NCBI GenBank assembly: GCA_944381935.1
Contig: CALWMN010000005.1
Coordinates: 108,053-172,052, forward strand
From: an uncultured Mediterraneibacter sp.
GTDB lineage: Bacteria; Bacillota; Clostridia; Lachnospirales; Lachnospiraceae
Direction of reading: 5' to 3'
DNA length: 64,000 bases
The notes beneath the pieces were generated by a model. That model made no database searches and was not told where the DNA came from. It saw only the letters and a program-made list of their open reading frames with translations. Position numbers and translations under genes: made by a program. Below are positions 25,716 through 35,165 of this stretch, in pieces (positions within the stretch are counted from its first letter, which is position 1; every line of letters begins with the position of its first letter).

Positions 25716-26204
25716 CTATCTGAGCCGACTGCTCTCATATTTCATCTTTGTCTTAAGGAACCGCAGAAGAGCCGCGCACCGTTCCTCAATTCCCTCTGCG
25801 GCCTCTGCAAATTCAAGGCTTTCTGCCGCCACAGTCAGAAACCTGTCTGTCAGTTCGCCTCTGTGCCTCTGCAAAAATTCAGCGCGTTCTTCATTTTCAT
25901 CCAGTTCCAGAAACGCCATAATCAGCTCCTCTTCACTGACCTGTTTTCTCTCCTTATACTCCCTGGCAATGTCACGGCATAGTTCAAATCGATACTCCTG
26001 CCCGGCGTCCGGGTGACGTTCGCGGTTCACCGCTCCCAGAAAGGAAGACAGGCTGCTCGCATAGACCTGCTCCTCTCCCTGGAGTGGTCCGTATATCACC
26101 ATTTCTTCTTTTGTCTCTGTACAAAGCGCAACATAGAGCACTCTGTATTTTTTCCCTTTAAAGTGACTGTAAATGTCTCCTGGTCTTGGCTTTCTTCGAT
26201 TCAT
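25716..26204 (-). CDS. DUF1653 domain-containing protein
   Basis: The 162-residue protein begins MNRRKPRPGDIYSHFKGKKY and includes YRVLYVALCTETKEEMVIYGPL, a DUF1653-type domain in its first 65 residues. The rest is acidic and helical (EELIMAFLELDENEERAEFLQ) and not recognised. Function unknown. AAGGAG six bases upstream supports the ATG at 26204. It lies 21 bp after the threonine ammonia-lyase stop in the same direction, so co-transcription is likely. Confidence 0.75.
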   Translation of the reverse strand: MNRRKPRPGDIYSHFKGKKYRVLYVALCTETKEEMVIYGPLQGEEQVYASSLSSFLGAVNRERHPDAGQEYRFELCRDIAREYKERKQVSEEELIMAFLELDENEERAEFLQRHRGELTDRFLTVAAESLEFAEAAEGIEERCAALLRFLKTKMKYESSRLR

Positions 26205-26225
26205 GAACAACTCCTTTTTCTGAAA

Positions 26226-27440
26226 TCAATACAGTTTCGCGCTGATCAGTTTTGGCCTGAACCCGCCCTTTTCCAGTGCATCCAGGATCTTTCTCTTGTG
26301 TTCCGTCCCGAATGCCTCCATTGTAATACGCAGTTCCACCGCTGCATTGCGGTTGGTGCTGACAAACTGATTATGCTCCAGCTTGATCACATTCCCCTGT
26401 TCATCCGCAATTGTCTTTGCCACCTGTACCAGCTCGCCCGGTTTATCGGGAAGGAGAACCGAGACGGAAAAAATACGGTCCCTCTGGATCAGTCCGTGCT
26501 GGACGATTGAGGACATGGTGATCACGTCCATATTCCCCCCGCTTAAAAGGCAGACCACCTTTTTCCCTTTGCAGTCAAGCTGTTTTAAGGCGGCGACCGA
26601 GAGCAGCCCGGAGTTTTCCACAATCATCTTATGGTTCTCCACCATATCCAGGAAAGCCCCGATCAGCTCATCATCTTCCACCAGAAGGACGTCATCCACA
26701 TTTTTCTGGACATAGGGCAGTATTTTGTCCCCCACCGCCTTGACGGCAGTCCCGTCCGCTATGGTGTCGGCGCTTTCAAGCTCCACGACCTCACCCGCCT
26801 GCAGGGCGGCCGTCATACTTGCAGCCTCAGCCGGTTCCACTCCGATGACCTTAATCTTTGGATTAAGCATTTTCGCGAGGGTAGAAACCCCTGTTATCAG
26901 TCCGCCGCCGCCCACCGGAACAAGGATATAGTCTACCGTGGGAAGCTCCTGCACAATCTCCATCGCGATCGTTCCCTGCCCCGCTGCCACATCCAGGTCA
27001 TTGAAAGGGTGGACAAATGTATACCCGTTCTTCTCGGCAAGCTCACAGGCATAATTATACGCGTCATCGTACACATCCCCGTGAAGCGCAACATCCGCCC
27101 CATAACTCTTCGTGCGGTTCACTTTTATGAGAGGGGTTACGGTCGGCATCACGATCGTGGCTTTACACCCAAACTTCTTTGCCGCGAACGCTACCCCCTG
27201 GGCGTGATTGCCCGCAGATGCGGTGATCAGCCCGCGCGCCCTCTCTTCCTCTGTCAGCGTGCTGATCTTATAATACGCCCCTCTAATCTTATATGCGCCT
27301 GTGTGCTGCATATTTTCCGGTTTTAAATAAACTTTCCCTCCGCTCTGATCGCTCAGATAGTCGCTGAATACAAGCTTTGTCGGATTGGTCACTCTTTTTA
27401 CCAGTTCACTGGCTTCTTCAAACTGCTCTAATGTCAACAT
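26226..27440 (-). CDS. ilvA: threonine ammonia-lyase (PLP-dependent, with ACT domain)
   Basis: The enzyme deaminates threonine to 2-oxobutyrate, the first step to isoleucine, or catabolically. The 404-residue protein has the PLP lysine in NMQHTGAYKIRGAYYK, the phosphate-binding SAGNHAQGVA, and the VPVGGGGLITGVS glycine loop. A single C-terminal ACT-like domain (about 325-404) starts near IFSVSVLLPDKPGELVQVA. The one-ACT layout resembles the shorter clostridial TdcB/IlvA type rather than E. coli IlvA. Biosynthetic versus catabolic use is not decided by sequence. Confidence 0.9.
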   Translation of the reverse strand: MLTLEQFEEASELVKRVTNPTKLVFSDYLSDQSGGKVYLKPENMQHTGAYKIRGAYYKISTLTEEERARGLITASAGNHAQGVAFAAKKFGCKATIVMPTVTPLIKVNRTKSYGADVALHGDVYDDAYNYACELAEKNGYTFVHPFNDLDVAAGQGTIAMEIVQELPTVDYILVPVGGGGLITGVSTLAKMLNPKIKVIGVEPAEAASMTAALQAGEVVELESADTIADGTAVKAVGDKILPYVQKNVDDVLLVEDDELIGAFLDMVENHKMIVENSGLLSVAALKQLDCKGKKVVCLLSGGNMDVITMSSIVQHGLIQRDRIFSVSVLLPDKPGELVQVAKTIADEQGNVIKLEHNQFVSTNRNAAVELRITMEAFGTEHKRKILDALEKGGFRPKLISAKLY

Positions 27441-27487
27441 ACTGCATCCCTCTTTCTCAATCGTGTCTTTCCTGTATCCTCAATTCG

Positions 27488-27508
27488 TTCCGCCTTTTTC
27501 AGGCGGAA
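27488..27508 (-). terminator. hairpin after ftsY
   Basis: TTCCGCCT (27488-27495) pairs perfectly with AGGCGGAA (27501-27508) around a 5-base loop, 6 bp beyond the ftsY stop. No strong T-run follows on the minus strand, so termination may be partial. Confidence 0.5.
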
Positions 27509-27514
27509 AATCTC

Positions 27515-28462
27515 TCAAACGGCAGACGCCTTTTCTTCCTCCCGGTAAAACAGTGCGTTTACAAATTCTTCAGAATCAAATTTCTGCAAATCATCGATGG
27601 ACTCACCTACTCCGATATACTTTACAGGGATTCCCAGCTCTGCCTGGACTGCCACCGCAATCCCCCCTTTGGCAGTTCCGTCCATCTTTGTGAGTATGAT
27701 CCCCGTAATATCCGCCGCCTCATTGAACTCCCTCGCCTGCACCAGCGCATTTTGTCCCGTCGTGGCGTCCAGCACGACCAGAGTCTCCCGGAAAGCATCT
27801 GGATATTCCCGGTCGATAACGCGATTGATCTTTTTGAGTTCCTCCATCAGATTTTTCTTATTGTGCAGCCTTCCTGCCGTATCGCACAGCAGGACATCAG
27901 CCTTTCTCGCCTTTGCCGCTGCCACCGCGTCATATACTACAGAAGCCGGGTCTGCCCCCTCTTGCCCTCCGATCATATCCACGCCGGCACGGTTTGCCCA
28001 TTCCTTCAGCTGTTCCCCTGCTGCCGCCCGGAAGGTATCTGCAGCTGCCAGTACAACTCTCTTATTCTGGGCGCGCAGCTTTCCTGCCAGCTTGCCGATC
28101 GTGGTGGTCTTTCCCACACCGTTGACCCCGATCACAAACACCACGGATGTGCGTTCCTCAAATTCATAGGCAGTCTCTCCTACATCCATCTGCTCTTTGA
28201 TGCTGTCAATCAGGAGCTGCCGGCACTCTATCGGCTCTTTAATGTGCTGCTCCTTCACCTTTTCTTTCAGGTCTTCGATAATATCCATCGTTGCCCTGAC
28301 CCCCAGATCCCCCATAATCAGGGTCTCTTCCAGTTCTTCGTAGAAGTCGTCGTCAATCCTGGAAAACCCATGAAAGATGCTGTCCATTCCCGACACAATA
28401 TTGTCCCTCGTCTTGGCAAGGCCTGCAACCAGCCGCTTAAATAATCCCTGCTTTTCTGCCAT
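27515..28462 (-). CDS. ftsY: signal recognition particle receptor FtsY
   Basis: FtsY receives SRP-ribosome complexes at the membrane for co-translational protein insertion. The 315-residue protein has the N domain (about 1-95) and the SRP GTPase G domain: GVNGVGKTTTIGKLA, DTFRAAAGEQLKEWA, DTAGRLHNK, TKMDGTAKGG, and the C-terminal KYIGVGESIDDLQKFD. The long acidic A domain of E. coli FtsY is absent, as usual in Firmicutes. The start at 28462 is preferred over 28525, which would overlap the smc stop. It follows smc closely. Confidence 0.96.
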   Translation of the reverse strand: MAEKQGLFKRLVAGLAKTRDNIVSGMDSIFHGFSRIDDDFYEELEETLIMGDLGVRATMDIIEDLKEKVKEQHIKEPIECRQLLIDSIKEQMDVGETAYEFEERTSVVFVIGVNGVGKTTTIGKLAGKLRAQNKRVVLAAADTFRAAAGEQLKEWANRAGVDMIGGQEGADPASVVYDAVAAAKARKADVLLCDTAGRLHNKKNLMEELKKINRVIDREYPDAFRETLVVLDATTGQNALVQAREFNEAADITGIILTKMDGTAKGGIAVAVQAELGIPVKYIGVGESIDDLQKFDSEEFVNALFYREEEKASAV

Positions 28463-28508
28463 CCTGTCCCCTTCCTTTCCTGCAGTTTGCACACTGCACC
28501 TTATTTTC

Positions 28509-31500
28509 TCACTGATCCAGTTCATCCTCCAGCAGATCTACCGATACAAGCGTGGAGACGCCCTTCTCCTGCATAGTGATCCCGTAGAGCCTGTCTGCAG
28601 ACGCCATTGTGCCTCTCCGGTGGGTAATTACAATAAACTGCGTGTTCTTCGTCAGCCTGTGCAGGTACTGGGCGAAACGGCTCACATTGTTGTCGTCCAA
28701 CGCCGCCTCAATCTCGTCTAACAGGCAGAATGGCGAAGGCTTCAGATTCTGTATGGCGAAAAGAAGCGAAATCGCGGTCAGTGCCTTTTCCCCTCCCGAG
28801 AGCTGCATCATGTTCTGTAGCTTCTTACCTGGAGGCTGTGCAATAATCCGGATACCCGCCTCGAGAATATCTTCATCCTCCATCAGCTTAAGGGTTCCCT
28901 TTCCTCCTCCGAAAAGCTGTCTGAATACCGCGTTGAACTCCTCGGATATTTTCGCAAACTGCTCGGTGAACTGCTTTCTCATAGACGCGTCCAGCTCGTC
29001 AATAATCTGTATCAGGGACGCCTCTGCCTCTACCAGGTCGTCATGCTGGTTCTTTAGGAAAGAATAGCGCTCCAGCAGATTCTTATAGTCCTCAATCGCA
29101 TTGACATTGACTGAGCCGAGCTTTCTGATCTCGTTCCTGAGAGCCTGGATCTGTTTCTTCATGAACGCCAGGTCGGTCAGGTTCTCGTTCCTAAGCTCCA
29201 TCGCACGGTTGTAAGTCAGCTCGTACTCCTCCCACATATAGTTCATCTGCTTTTCCGAAGCCTCTTCATAGGATTCCTTTTGGCTGTTCAGCCGGAAGCA
29301 CTCCTTATCCAAAGAGGAAATATGGCTGGAAAGTTCCTCCCTCATATGCAGGAAATCCCTGTGTTTCTGGTTAAGCTCTTCCCTTCTGGCTGTCTGTGTC
29401 CGGATCTCCTCTTTGATCTCCTCAAACAACTCTCCCGAGTTTTCGATGGTTCTTTTCAGGTCTTCAATCTTTTCTTCCTTCTCCCTGATCTCTTCCGATA
29501 CATTCCCCTTGCTGAGGCCAAGTTCTTCAAGCTCTGCCCGGAATTTTTCGGACTCTTCCTCAATACGGGAAATATTTTCCAGGATAAAGGTATTCTGCTG
29601 TTCCAGGCCTGCAAGCGACAGATGCACTTCTTCTGAATGTTTCAGTTGGACAGCCTCCTTTTTCTTCTCCTCATCGAGGGCTTTCTGAAGCTCATCCGCC
29701 TTCCGGCCAAGTTCCTTTTCCAGGTTCTCAGACGCCTCCAGCTCTACCTGAATCGACTCCTCGTTGTCCTCGATCTCCAGGAGTTCCCTGTCAAGCTTAT
29801 CCTGCTCTTTTACATAGGCATCAAATCTCTGCTTCGCCTCCATCTGGCGGATCCGGGTCTGCTCCACATTCATCTTTGCCGTATTTTCCACTACGGAAGC
29901 CTTACGCAGATCCTGCTGGATACGGTCGATCTCGCTGTAGCAGGATGCCCGTCTGTTCTTCACCTCGCTGACAGAACGTTCCATCTCATCCATGTCTGCC
30001 TTTAACATGGCGACCGTTTTTTCAAATTCTTCTATCTCTCTTCTTCTGCTCAGAAGATTGCTGGAATTTTTAAACGCGCCTCCGGTCATGGAACCGCCCG
30101 GATTAATCAGCTCACCCTCCAGAGTCACCAGCCTGAGCGACTGCCGGTATTTTCTCGCAATGGCGATCCCGTGGTCGATATGGTCCACCACTATGGTTCT
30201 TCCCAGAAGCTGTTCTGCCAGTCCTTCAAACCTTTTCTCCACATGTACAAGACTGCTTGCCACACCGATGACTCCCGGTTCCCCCAGGGCTTCTTCGTTT
30301 CGGATTCCTCCGCTTCTGTGCATACTTGTCAGCGGAAGAAATGTCGCGCGCCCGTATTTATTTTTTTTCAGGAATGTAATCATTCTCTTGGCCGTCTCCT
30401 CGTTGTCCGTCACAATATTCTGGATACTGCCGCCCAACGCGGTCTCTACGGCGATCTCGTATTCCTTCTCCACTTTGATGATGTCTGCCACAACCCCGAT
30501 CAGACCCGTTTCCCGGTCCTTATTCGCCATCACCCTTCGGATACTGTTGCCGTATCCGTCATAACGTTCCGTAATGTTTTTCAGTGACTCCAGGCGTGAG
30601 GATTCCCGGTGATATGCCGTCTGCCCGATCCGAAGCTTCTCCTGCTTTTTTGTAAGCTCTGCCTGGAGGCTCTCGATCTCTTCCTCATTCTCCTGCACCT
30701 GTGCATTGAATGCCGCGATCTCTCTTTGCACTGCCCCCAGTTCTTCCTCATATTTTTTCAGGCTCTCGTTTTGTTTTTCCGCTTCTTCTGACACGTCCGA
30801 AATATTTTTGGAGAGTACGGCTTTCCTTGAGGCAATCTGCTCCCTCGTGGTATCGTAATGCTGGATCTTCGCCTTCGTGGATGCGCGGTTCCCCAGGATG
30901 TCCATGATCTCCTGCTTTGTACTCTCGATCTGTGCCGTGTATTCCGCGATCTGGGACTGGACGCCAATCAGCAGCCTCTTTGCCTCCTCGTCCTGCCCGG
31001 TCACTTCCCTGAGCCTTCCGTCTACATCCTCCTGCTCTTTTTTAAGGGATGCTTTCTGTTCCTGCCTTGTCTCAATCTCAATCCGGATCGCACTCACCCG
31101 GTTATCGTAATGCTCGTCATTCATGCGGGCAGTATTGATCTGCTCCTTCAGGACGTTAATCTGCCCTTCCAGCTGCTGCTTTAAAAGATTCGTCTCATTG
31201 AGCTGGTTCTTCGCCTTCTCAATCGCCTGGTCGATCCCGTCGACTTCCTCCTCGATGGCCTCATACTCCGTTTTCATCTCCCCATAGCGTACATTCGCAT
31301 CTTCCATTTCGGCTGACGCAGCCGCAAATTTCTCCTCCAGTTCCCTGACATGGTCCCGGATCCGCTCTTCTTCAAGGAGGAACATATTGATGTCATACGT
31401 CTTGAGTTCTTCCCTTTTCTTCAGGTATTCCCTGGCGGTCTCCGACTGCTTCTCCAGGGGACCGAGCTGTTTTTCCAGCTCTTTGAGGATATCGTTGACG

Positions 31501-32069
31501 CGGGTCAGGTTCATCCGTTCCTCTTCCAGCTTTTTCAGAGAAAGGTTCTTGCGGCGTTTAAACTTCACAATCCCTGCCGCTTCATCAAAAAGTTCCCTTC
31601 TCTCTTCCGGCTTTCCGCTCAGGATCTTGTCAATCTGCCCCTGTCCGATAATAGAATATCCTTCTTTCCCGATACCCGTATCATAGAACATCTCATTGAT
31701 GTCTTTCAGACGGCATACTGCCCCGTTGATCAGATACTCGCTTTCCCCCGAGCGGTAAAGCTTGCGGGTTACTGTAAGTTCCTCGTAGTCCACCGGAAGC
31801 TGGTGGTCCGCATTATCCAGCGTGATCGCCACGGATGCATAGCTCAAGGGTTTGCGGTTCTCCGTGCCGGAAAAGATAACATCCTGCATACTGCCGCCTC
31901 TGAGCTGTTTCACTCTCTGCTCTCCCAGCACCCACCTCACGGCGTCCGCGACATTGCTCTTCCCGCTGCCATTGGGGCCTACGATTCCCGTAATCCCATT
32001 GTGAAAGTCAAATTTTATCTTGTTGGCAAAGGATTTAAACCCCTGCACTTCAATGCTTTTTAAATACAT
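28509..32069 (-). CDS. smc: chromosome segregation protein SMC
   Basis: SMC forms the condensin core that organises and segregates chromosomes with ScpA and ScpB. The 1186-residue length matches bacterial SMC. Walker A is GPNGSGKSNVADAVRWVLGE (about 31-50). Long coiled coils (about 165-500 and 680-1020) flank a hinge near 520-640. The C-terminal half holds LSGGEKALTAISLLFAIQ (signature) and PSPFCLLDEIEAALDDNNV (Walker B). It sits between rnc and ftsY, as in many Firmicutes. Confidence 0.98.
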   Translation of the reverse strand: MYLKSIEVQGFKSFANKIKFDFHNGITGIVGPNGSGKSNVADAVRWVLGEQRVKQLRGGSMQDVIFSGTENRKPLSYASVAITLDNADHQLPVDYEELTVTRKLYRSGESEYLINGAVCRLKDINEMFYDTGIGKEGYSIIGQGQIDKILSGKPEERRELFDEAAGIVKFKRRKNLSLKKLEEERMNLTRVNDILKELEKQLGPLEKQSETAREYLKKREELKTYDINMFLLEEERIRDHVRELEEKFAAASAEMEDANVRYGEMKTEYEAIEEEVDGIDQAIEKAKNQLNETNLLKQQLEGQINVLKEQINTARMNDEHYDNRVSAIRIEIETRQEQKASLKKEQEDVDGRLREVTGQDEEAKRLLIGVQSQIAEYTAQIESTKQEIMDILGNRASTKAKIQHYDTTREQIASRKAVLSKNISDVSEEAEKQNESLKKYEEELGAVQREIAAFNAQVQENEEEIESLQAELTKKQEKLRIGQTAYHRESSRLESLKNITERYDGYGNSIRRVMANKDRETGLIGVVADIIKVEKEYEIAVETALGGSIQNIVTDNEETAKRMITFLKKNKYGRATFLPLTSMHRSGGIRNEEALGEPGVIGVASSLVHVEKRFEGLAEQLLGRTIVVDHIDHGIAIARKYRQSLRLVTLEGELINPGGSMTGGAFKNSSNLLSRRREIEEFEKTVAMLKADMDEMERSVSEVKNRRASCYSEIDRIQQDLRKASVVENTAKMNVEQTRIRQMEAKQRFDAYVKEQDKLDRELLEIEDNEESIQVELEASENLEKELGRKADELQKALDEEKKKEAVQLKHSEEVHLSLAGLEQQNTFILENISRIEEESEKFRAELEELGLSKGNVSEEIREKEEKIEDLKRTIENSGELFEEIKEEIRTQTARREELNQKHRDFLHMREELSSHISSLDKECFRLNSQKESYEEASEKQMNYMWEEYELTYNRAMELRNENLTDLAFMKKQIQALRNEIRKLGSVNVNAIEDYKNLLERYSFLKNQHDDLVEAEASLIQIIDELDASMRKQFTEQFAKISEEFNAVFRQLFGGGKGTLKLMEDEDILEAGIRIIAQPPGKKLQNMMQLSGGEKALTAISLLFAIQNLKPSPFCLLDEIEAALDDNNVSRFAQYLHRLTKNTQFIVITHRRGTMASADRLYGITMQEKGVSTLVSVDLLEDELDQ

Positions 32070-32081
32070 ATATCCCCCGTG

Positions 32082-32771
32082 TCACTTCTGCTTTCTCAGC
32101 TTCATGATTGCCTCATAGGCAGCCTGCTGTTCTGCCGCTTTTTTCGTGCGTCCCTGTCCGGCCCCATAACGGGTCCCCCCTATGTTCACCTCAACATAGA
32201 AAGACTTATTATGGTCGGGTCCCTCTTCTCTGACCAGATGGTAAGAAATGACCTCAGCCTTCTCTGCCTGCACGATCTCCTGCAGGATAGTTTTACTATC
32301 ATAAAAGAGTTTCTTGTTCTCCAGATCCGTCAGTATAAAGCGATGGATAAACTCTTTTGCACTAGTAAAACCACCATCCAGATAGATTGCACCGATCAAC
32401 GCTTCCATTGCGTCTGATGTCACGGAATCCCTCTTTCTCCCGCCTGTAGCTTCCTCGCCTTTCCCCAGCAGAAGATAGTCTCCCAGGCAGATATCTCTTG
32501 CACACAGGGCAAGGGACGGCTCGCACACCATGCTGGCGCGTGTTTTCGTAAGCTCCCCTTCTGACACCTTTGGGGATTCTCTGAAAAGATACTCGCTCGA
32601 TACAAGTTCCAGCACCGCATCGCCTAAAAATTCAAGCCGTTCATTGCATTTATATTTTTCAAGATGCTTTTCATTCGTATAAGAGCTGTGCATCATCGCT
32701 CTTTTTAAAAGGGAAAAATCCTGAAATGTATATCCGATTTTCTGTTCCAGTTCTTGTAATCTGCTCTCCAT
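32082..32771 (-). CDS. rnc: ribonuclease III
   Basis: RNase III cuts double-stranded RNA, including rRNA precursors. The 229-residue protein has the catalytic signature NERLEFLGDAVLEL near residue 41, the second catalytic-site part DAMEALIGAIYLDGG near 108-122, and a C-terminal double-stranded RNA-binding domain (about 155-225, with GAGQGRTKKAAEQQAAYEA). It precedes smc with 12 bp between the genes. A GAAGGATC ribosome-binding region lies before the ATG. Confidence 0.97.
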   Translation of the reverse strand: MESRLQELEQKIGYTFQDFSLLKRAMMHSSYTNEKHLEKYKCNERLEFLGDAVLELVSSEYLFRESPKVSEGELTKTRASMVCEPSLALCARDICLGDYLLLGKGEEATGGRKRDSVTSDAMEALIGAIYLDGGFTSAKEFIHRFILTDLENKKLFYDSKTILQEIVQAEKAEVISYHLVREEGPDHNKSFYVEVNIGGTRYGAGQGRTKKAAEQQAAYEAIMKLRKQK

Positions 32772-32815
32772 GATCCTTCACTTTCTTTCCGAATTTTGCC
32801 TGTACAGTGCGTCTG

Positions 32816-32852
32816 GAAAACGAAAAAGCCCGGAAAGGGCTTTTTCGTTTTC
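32816..32852 (-). terminator. perfect 16-bp hairpin between acpP and rnc
   Basis: Positions 32816-32831 pair perfectly with 32837-32852 around a 5-base loop. The arms themselves carry the A- and T-rich runs, so it can work as an intrinsic terminator on either strand. It lies 8 bp beyond the acpP stop and 44 bp before the rnc start, so part of the transcript may read through to rnc-smc-ftsY. Confidence 0.8.
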
Positions 32853-32859
32853 TTCCTTT

Positions 32860-33090
32860 TTATTCTACAGCCTTTTTTATCTGATCAACTGCATCCTGTA
32901 CAGTCACTATTTTTTCTGCTTCATCGTTGTCGATCTCAATATCGAACTCTTCCTCAATCCCCATAATGATCTGAAAGATATCCAGGGAATCTGCGCCAAG
33001 ATCATCTACAAATGTCGTTTCCGGCTTAACCTCGTCCTTTGGCACATTCAGTACATCCGTAATAATATCCTGCAGTTTTTCAAATTCCAT
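32860..33090 (-). CDS. acpP: acyl carrier protein
   Basis: ACP carries growing acyl chains in fatty acid synthesis. The 76-residue acidic protein has the phosphopantetheine serine in DDLGADSLDIFQIIMGIEE. The ATG at 33090 is seven bases after AGGAGG; the TTG two codons upstream is too close to the ribosome-binding site. It follows plsX, which draws acyl groups from it. Confidence 0.96.
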   Translation of the reverse strand: MEFEKLQDIITDVLNVPKDEVKPETTFVDDLGADSLDIFQIIMGIEEEFDIEIDNDEAEKIVTVQDAVDQIKKAVE

Positions 33091-33101
33091 ACTCAATCCT
33101 C

Positions 33102-34136
33102 CTACTCATTTTCTTCTTTGCTTTCTTCCTGCGTCCTCTGGATTGCCGTCTTTATCTTTTCGTTAATCTTCTGCTCCTTGAACGTGACGCATTGGATAAT
33201 AGAATTGCACACTTCCTTGGAAGTTGAACTTCCGTGTGTCTTGACAACCAGACCATTCAGTCCCAGAAGCGGGGCTCCGCCGTGTTCACTCGCATCGAAG
33301 TCTTTCATCGCAGTTTTCAGGGCCGGCTTTACAAGAAGGGCTCCGATCTTACTCCTGAGGCTTGTCATCATCGCACCCTTGACCTTCTTCAAAAGCGCTC
33401 CTCCCACACCTTCATACAGCTTGAGAATCACATTGCCGACAAAGGCCTCGCAGACAACGACGTCCGCCGCTCCATACGGGATCTCCCTTGCCTCCACGCT
33501 GCCGATAAAATTGATATCGCTGCATTCCTTAAGAAGAGGGAACGTTTCTTTTACAAGCGCATTTCCCTTCTCTTCCTCTGCCCCGATATTCACGATACCG
33601 ACCGTGGGATTCTTCTTGCCTACCACACTTTCCATATAGATTGAACCCATCTTTGCGAACTGCACAAGATGTGACGGTCTGGCGTCTACATTTGCTCCGC
33701 AGTCTATGAGGAGCGATACTCCGTTAAGCGTTGGCAGGAGGGGGGCCAGCGGAGGTCTCTCCACTCCCTTGATCCTTCCGACGAGCACCTGGCCTCCCAC
33801 GAGGACGGCTCCTGTGCTTCCGGCTGAGACAAAGGCATCGGCCTCGCCTTTCTTCACCATCTTCATCGCAACTACAATGGAAGAATCCTTCTTCCCCCTG
33901 ATCGCTTTCACGGGCGGCTCTGCGGTCTCAATCACCTCGGCTGCATTTACGATCTCGATCTGTCCATCCGGAAACGTATACCCGGACAATTCCTTTCTGA
34001 GCTTCTCCTCCTGCCCGGTAAGAAATATCTTAATATCCTTCCTCAGCCGGACGGCCTCCACAGCTCCCCTGACAATCTCACCCGGGGCGTTGTCCCCGCC
34101 CATGGCGTCAAGAGCAACCCTTGTAATATCAGCCAT
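33102..34136 (-). CDS. plsX: phosphate acyltransferase PlsX
   Basis: PlsX converts acyl-ACP to acyl phosphate, which PlsY then uses. The 344-residue protein starts MADITRVALDAMGGDNAPGE, the PlsX opening, and has SAGSTGAVLVGG, LIDCGANVDARP, EAFVGNVILKLYEG and SEHGGAPLLGLNG. AGGAGG seven bases upstream sets the start at 34136. It is 11 bp upstream of acpP. Confidence 0.97.
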   Translation of the reverse strand: MADITRVALDAMGGDNAPGEIVRGAVEAVRLRKDIKIFLTGQEEKLRKELSGYTFPDGQIEIVNAAEVIETAEPPVKAIRGKKDSSIVVAMKMVKKGEADAFVSAGSTGAVLVGGQVLVGRIKGVERPPLAPLLPTLNGVSLLIDCGANVDARPSHLVQFAKMGSIYMESVVGKKNPTVGIVNIGAEEEKGNALVKETFPLLKECSDINFIGSVEAREIPYGAADVVVCEAFVGNVILKLYEGVGGALLKKVKGAMMTSLRSKIGALLVKPALKTAMKDFDASEHGGAPLLGLNGLVVKTHGSSTSKEVCNSIIQCVTFKEQKINEKIKTAIQRTQEESKEENE

Positions 34137-34259
34137 AATCCTTCCTCCTAACACTACTGAAATTATTCTACTGGAAAACTTTATAAAAATCAAGTACAAC
34201 TATAGCATTGTATGAAAACCGGAGCGCAGCGCCAAAGCCTTCTTTGCGGCATAACAAAA

Positions 34260-34290
34260 GAGAGCATAAAACCCGAAGTCTTATGCTCTC
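34260..34290 (-). terminator. hairpin after rpmF
   Basis: GAGAGCATAA (34260-34269) pairs perfectly with TTATGCTCTC (34281-34290), and CTTTTGTTAT follows on the minus strand. It separates yceD-rpmF from plsX-acpP, so plsX may have its own promoter in the 170-bp gap 34137-34305. Confidence 0.75.
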
Positions 34291-34305
34291 CTGATATCTC
34301 TTTCC

Positions 34306-34485
34306 TTAGTCAACGGAGATGATCTCACGCTTATTGTATGCTCCGCATGCCTTGCACACACGATGCGGCATCATAAGCTCACCGCATTTGCTGCATCTTA
34401 CCAGATTCGGAGCGCTCATCTTCCAGTTGGCTCTTCTCTTGTCTCTTCTCGCTTTAGAAGATTTATTCTTTGGACAGATTGACAT
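34306..34485 (-). CDS. rpmF: 50S ribosomal protein L32
   Basis: The 59-residue protein begins MSICPKNKSSKARRDKRRAN, with the L32 basic N-terminus, and has four cysteines in CSKC and CKAC, so it is the zinc-binding form. AAGGAGG lies eight bases before the start, inside the end of yceD. The yceD-rpmF-plsX order is widely conserved. Confidence 0.97.
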   Translation of the reverse strand: MSICPKNKSSKARRDKRRANWKMSAPNLVRCSKCGELMMPHRVCKACGAYNKREIISVD

Positions 34486-34488
34486 AGG

Positions 34489-35016
34489 TTACACCTCCTT
34501 AAAATTCTTAAATAAATCACGGACAACTGACATCCTCGGATCAAACCCCGGATCTTCGCAGTCACAGGACCCCGTATTCAGGTTGCAGCCGCATACTCTG
34601 CAAAGTCCCCGGCAGTCTTCCCTGCACAGAACCTTCACCGGCCACCCTGCCAAAATCTCATGAAAGAGTAATTTGTCCACGTCAAGATGATATCCGTCAA
34701 TAAAGTTTGATTCATCCAGCTCCTCTGTCAGTTCTGCGTCGGAGAGGCCTACGTCCACATGTTTCGTAAACTGCAGGTCAAACTCACGGATGACTTCTTC
34801 CAGGCATCTGTCACATGGAATCGCCACCGCCAGTTTTGTCTGTGCCTTGATAAGCAGTTCTTTTCCTCTTATATGCTCCACACTCACATGAACCGGCTCT
34901 TTGCTGACAATGGGGTAGGCTCCGGATCGGATCCGGATCTCATCCATCTCCAGCCGCACAGTCTCTTCAACCGCCTTATGCTGGTCTGAAAAAACGTCTG
35001 ATAGGTTAATTAGCAT
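34489..35016 (-). CDS. yceD: YceD family protein (DUF177)
   Basis: The 175-residue acidic protein is DUF177/YceD, linked in the literature to ribosome or 23S rRNA biogenesis, with the exact activity unsettled. It contains AIPCDRCLEEV and C-terminal CREDCRGLCRVCGCNLNTGSCDC, a cysteine-rich metal-binding region, then DPRMSVVRDLFKNFKEV. It sits directly before rpmF, and its last codons form the rpmF ribosome-binding site. Confidence 0.92.
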   Translation of the reverse strand: MLINLSDVFSDQHKAVEETVRLEMDEIRIRSGAYPIVSKEPVHVSVEHIRGKELLIKAQTKLAVAIPCDRCLEEVIREFDLQFTKHVDVGLSDAELTEELDESNFIDGYHLDVDKLLFHEILAGWPVKVLCREDCRGLCRVCGCNLNTGSCDCEDPGFDPRMSVVRDLFKNFKEV

Positions 35017-35045
35017 AGTAGATTACTCCTATTCATACCTAGATT

Positions 35046-35073
35046 ATTATATCATGTAAAATATGTTTGTCAA
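35046..35073 (-). promoter_or_regulatory. consensus sigma-A promoter for yceD-rpmF
   Basis: Perfect TTGACA (35068-35073) and perfect TATAAT (35046-35051) with a 16-bp spacer lie 30 bp upstream of yceD on the minus strand. Confidence 0.85.
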
Positions 35074-35091
35074 CAAAAAATTCACTAAAAA

Positions 35092-35138
35092 ACGGAACGG
35101 TATTCGCGGTTCCCGTGGGAATCTGGATGCCGTCCCGT
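35092..35138 (-). terminator. terminator after ackA
   Basis: Positions 35127-35138 pair with 35092-35103 (12 bp with wobbles), with an inner GGTTCCC/GGGAATC stem, and a run of T follows on the minus strand. It closes pta-ackA. Confidence 0.8.
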
Positions 35139-35165
35139 TTCTGACTGATAGAAAGGTCCAAGGAT

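Noticed and set aside
27377-28444. 355-residue plus-strand open frame opposite ftsY
   Set aside because: It lies entirely antisense to a well-supported FtsY and shows low-complexity, His/Leu-rich shadow sequence.
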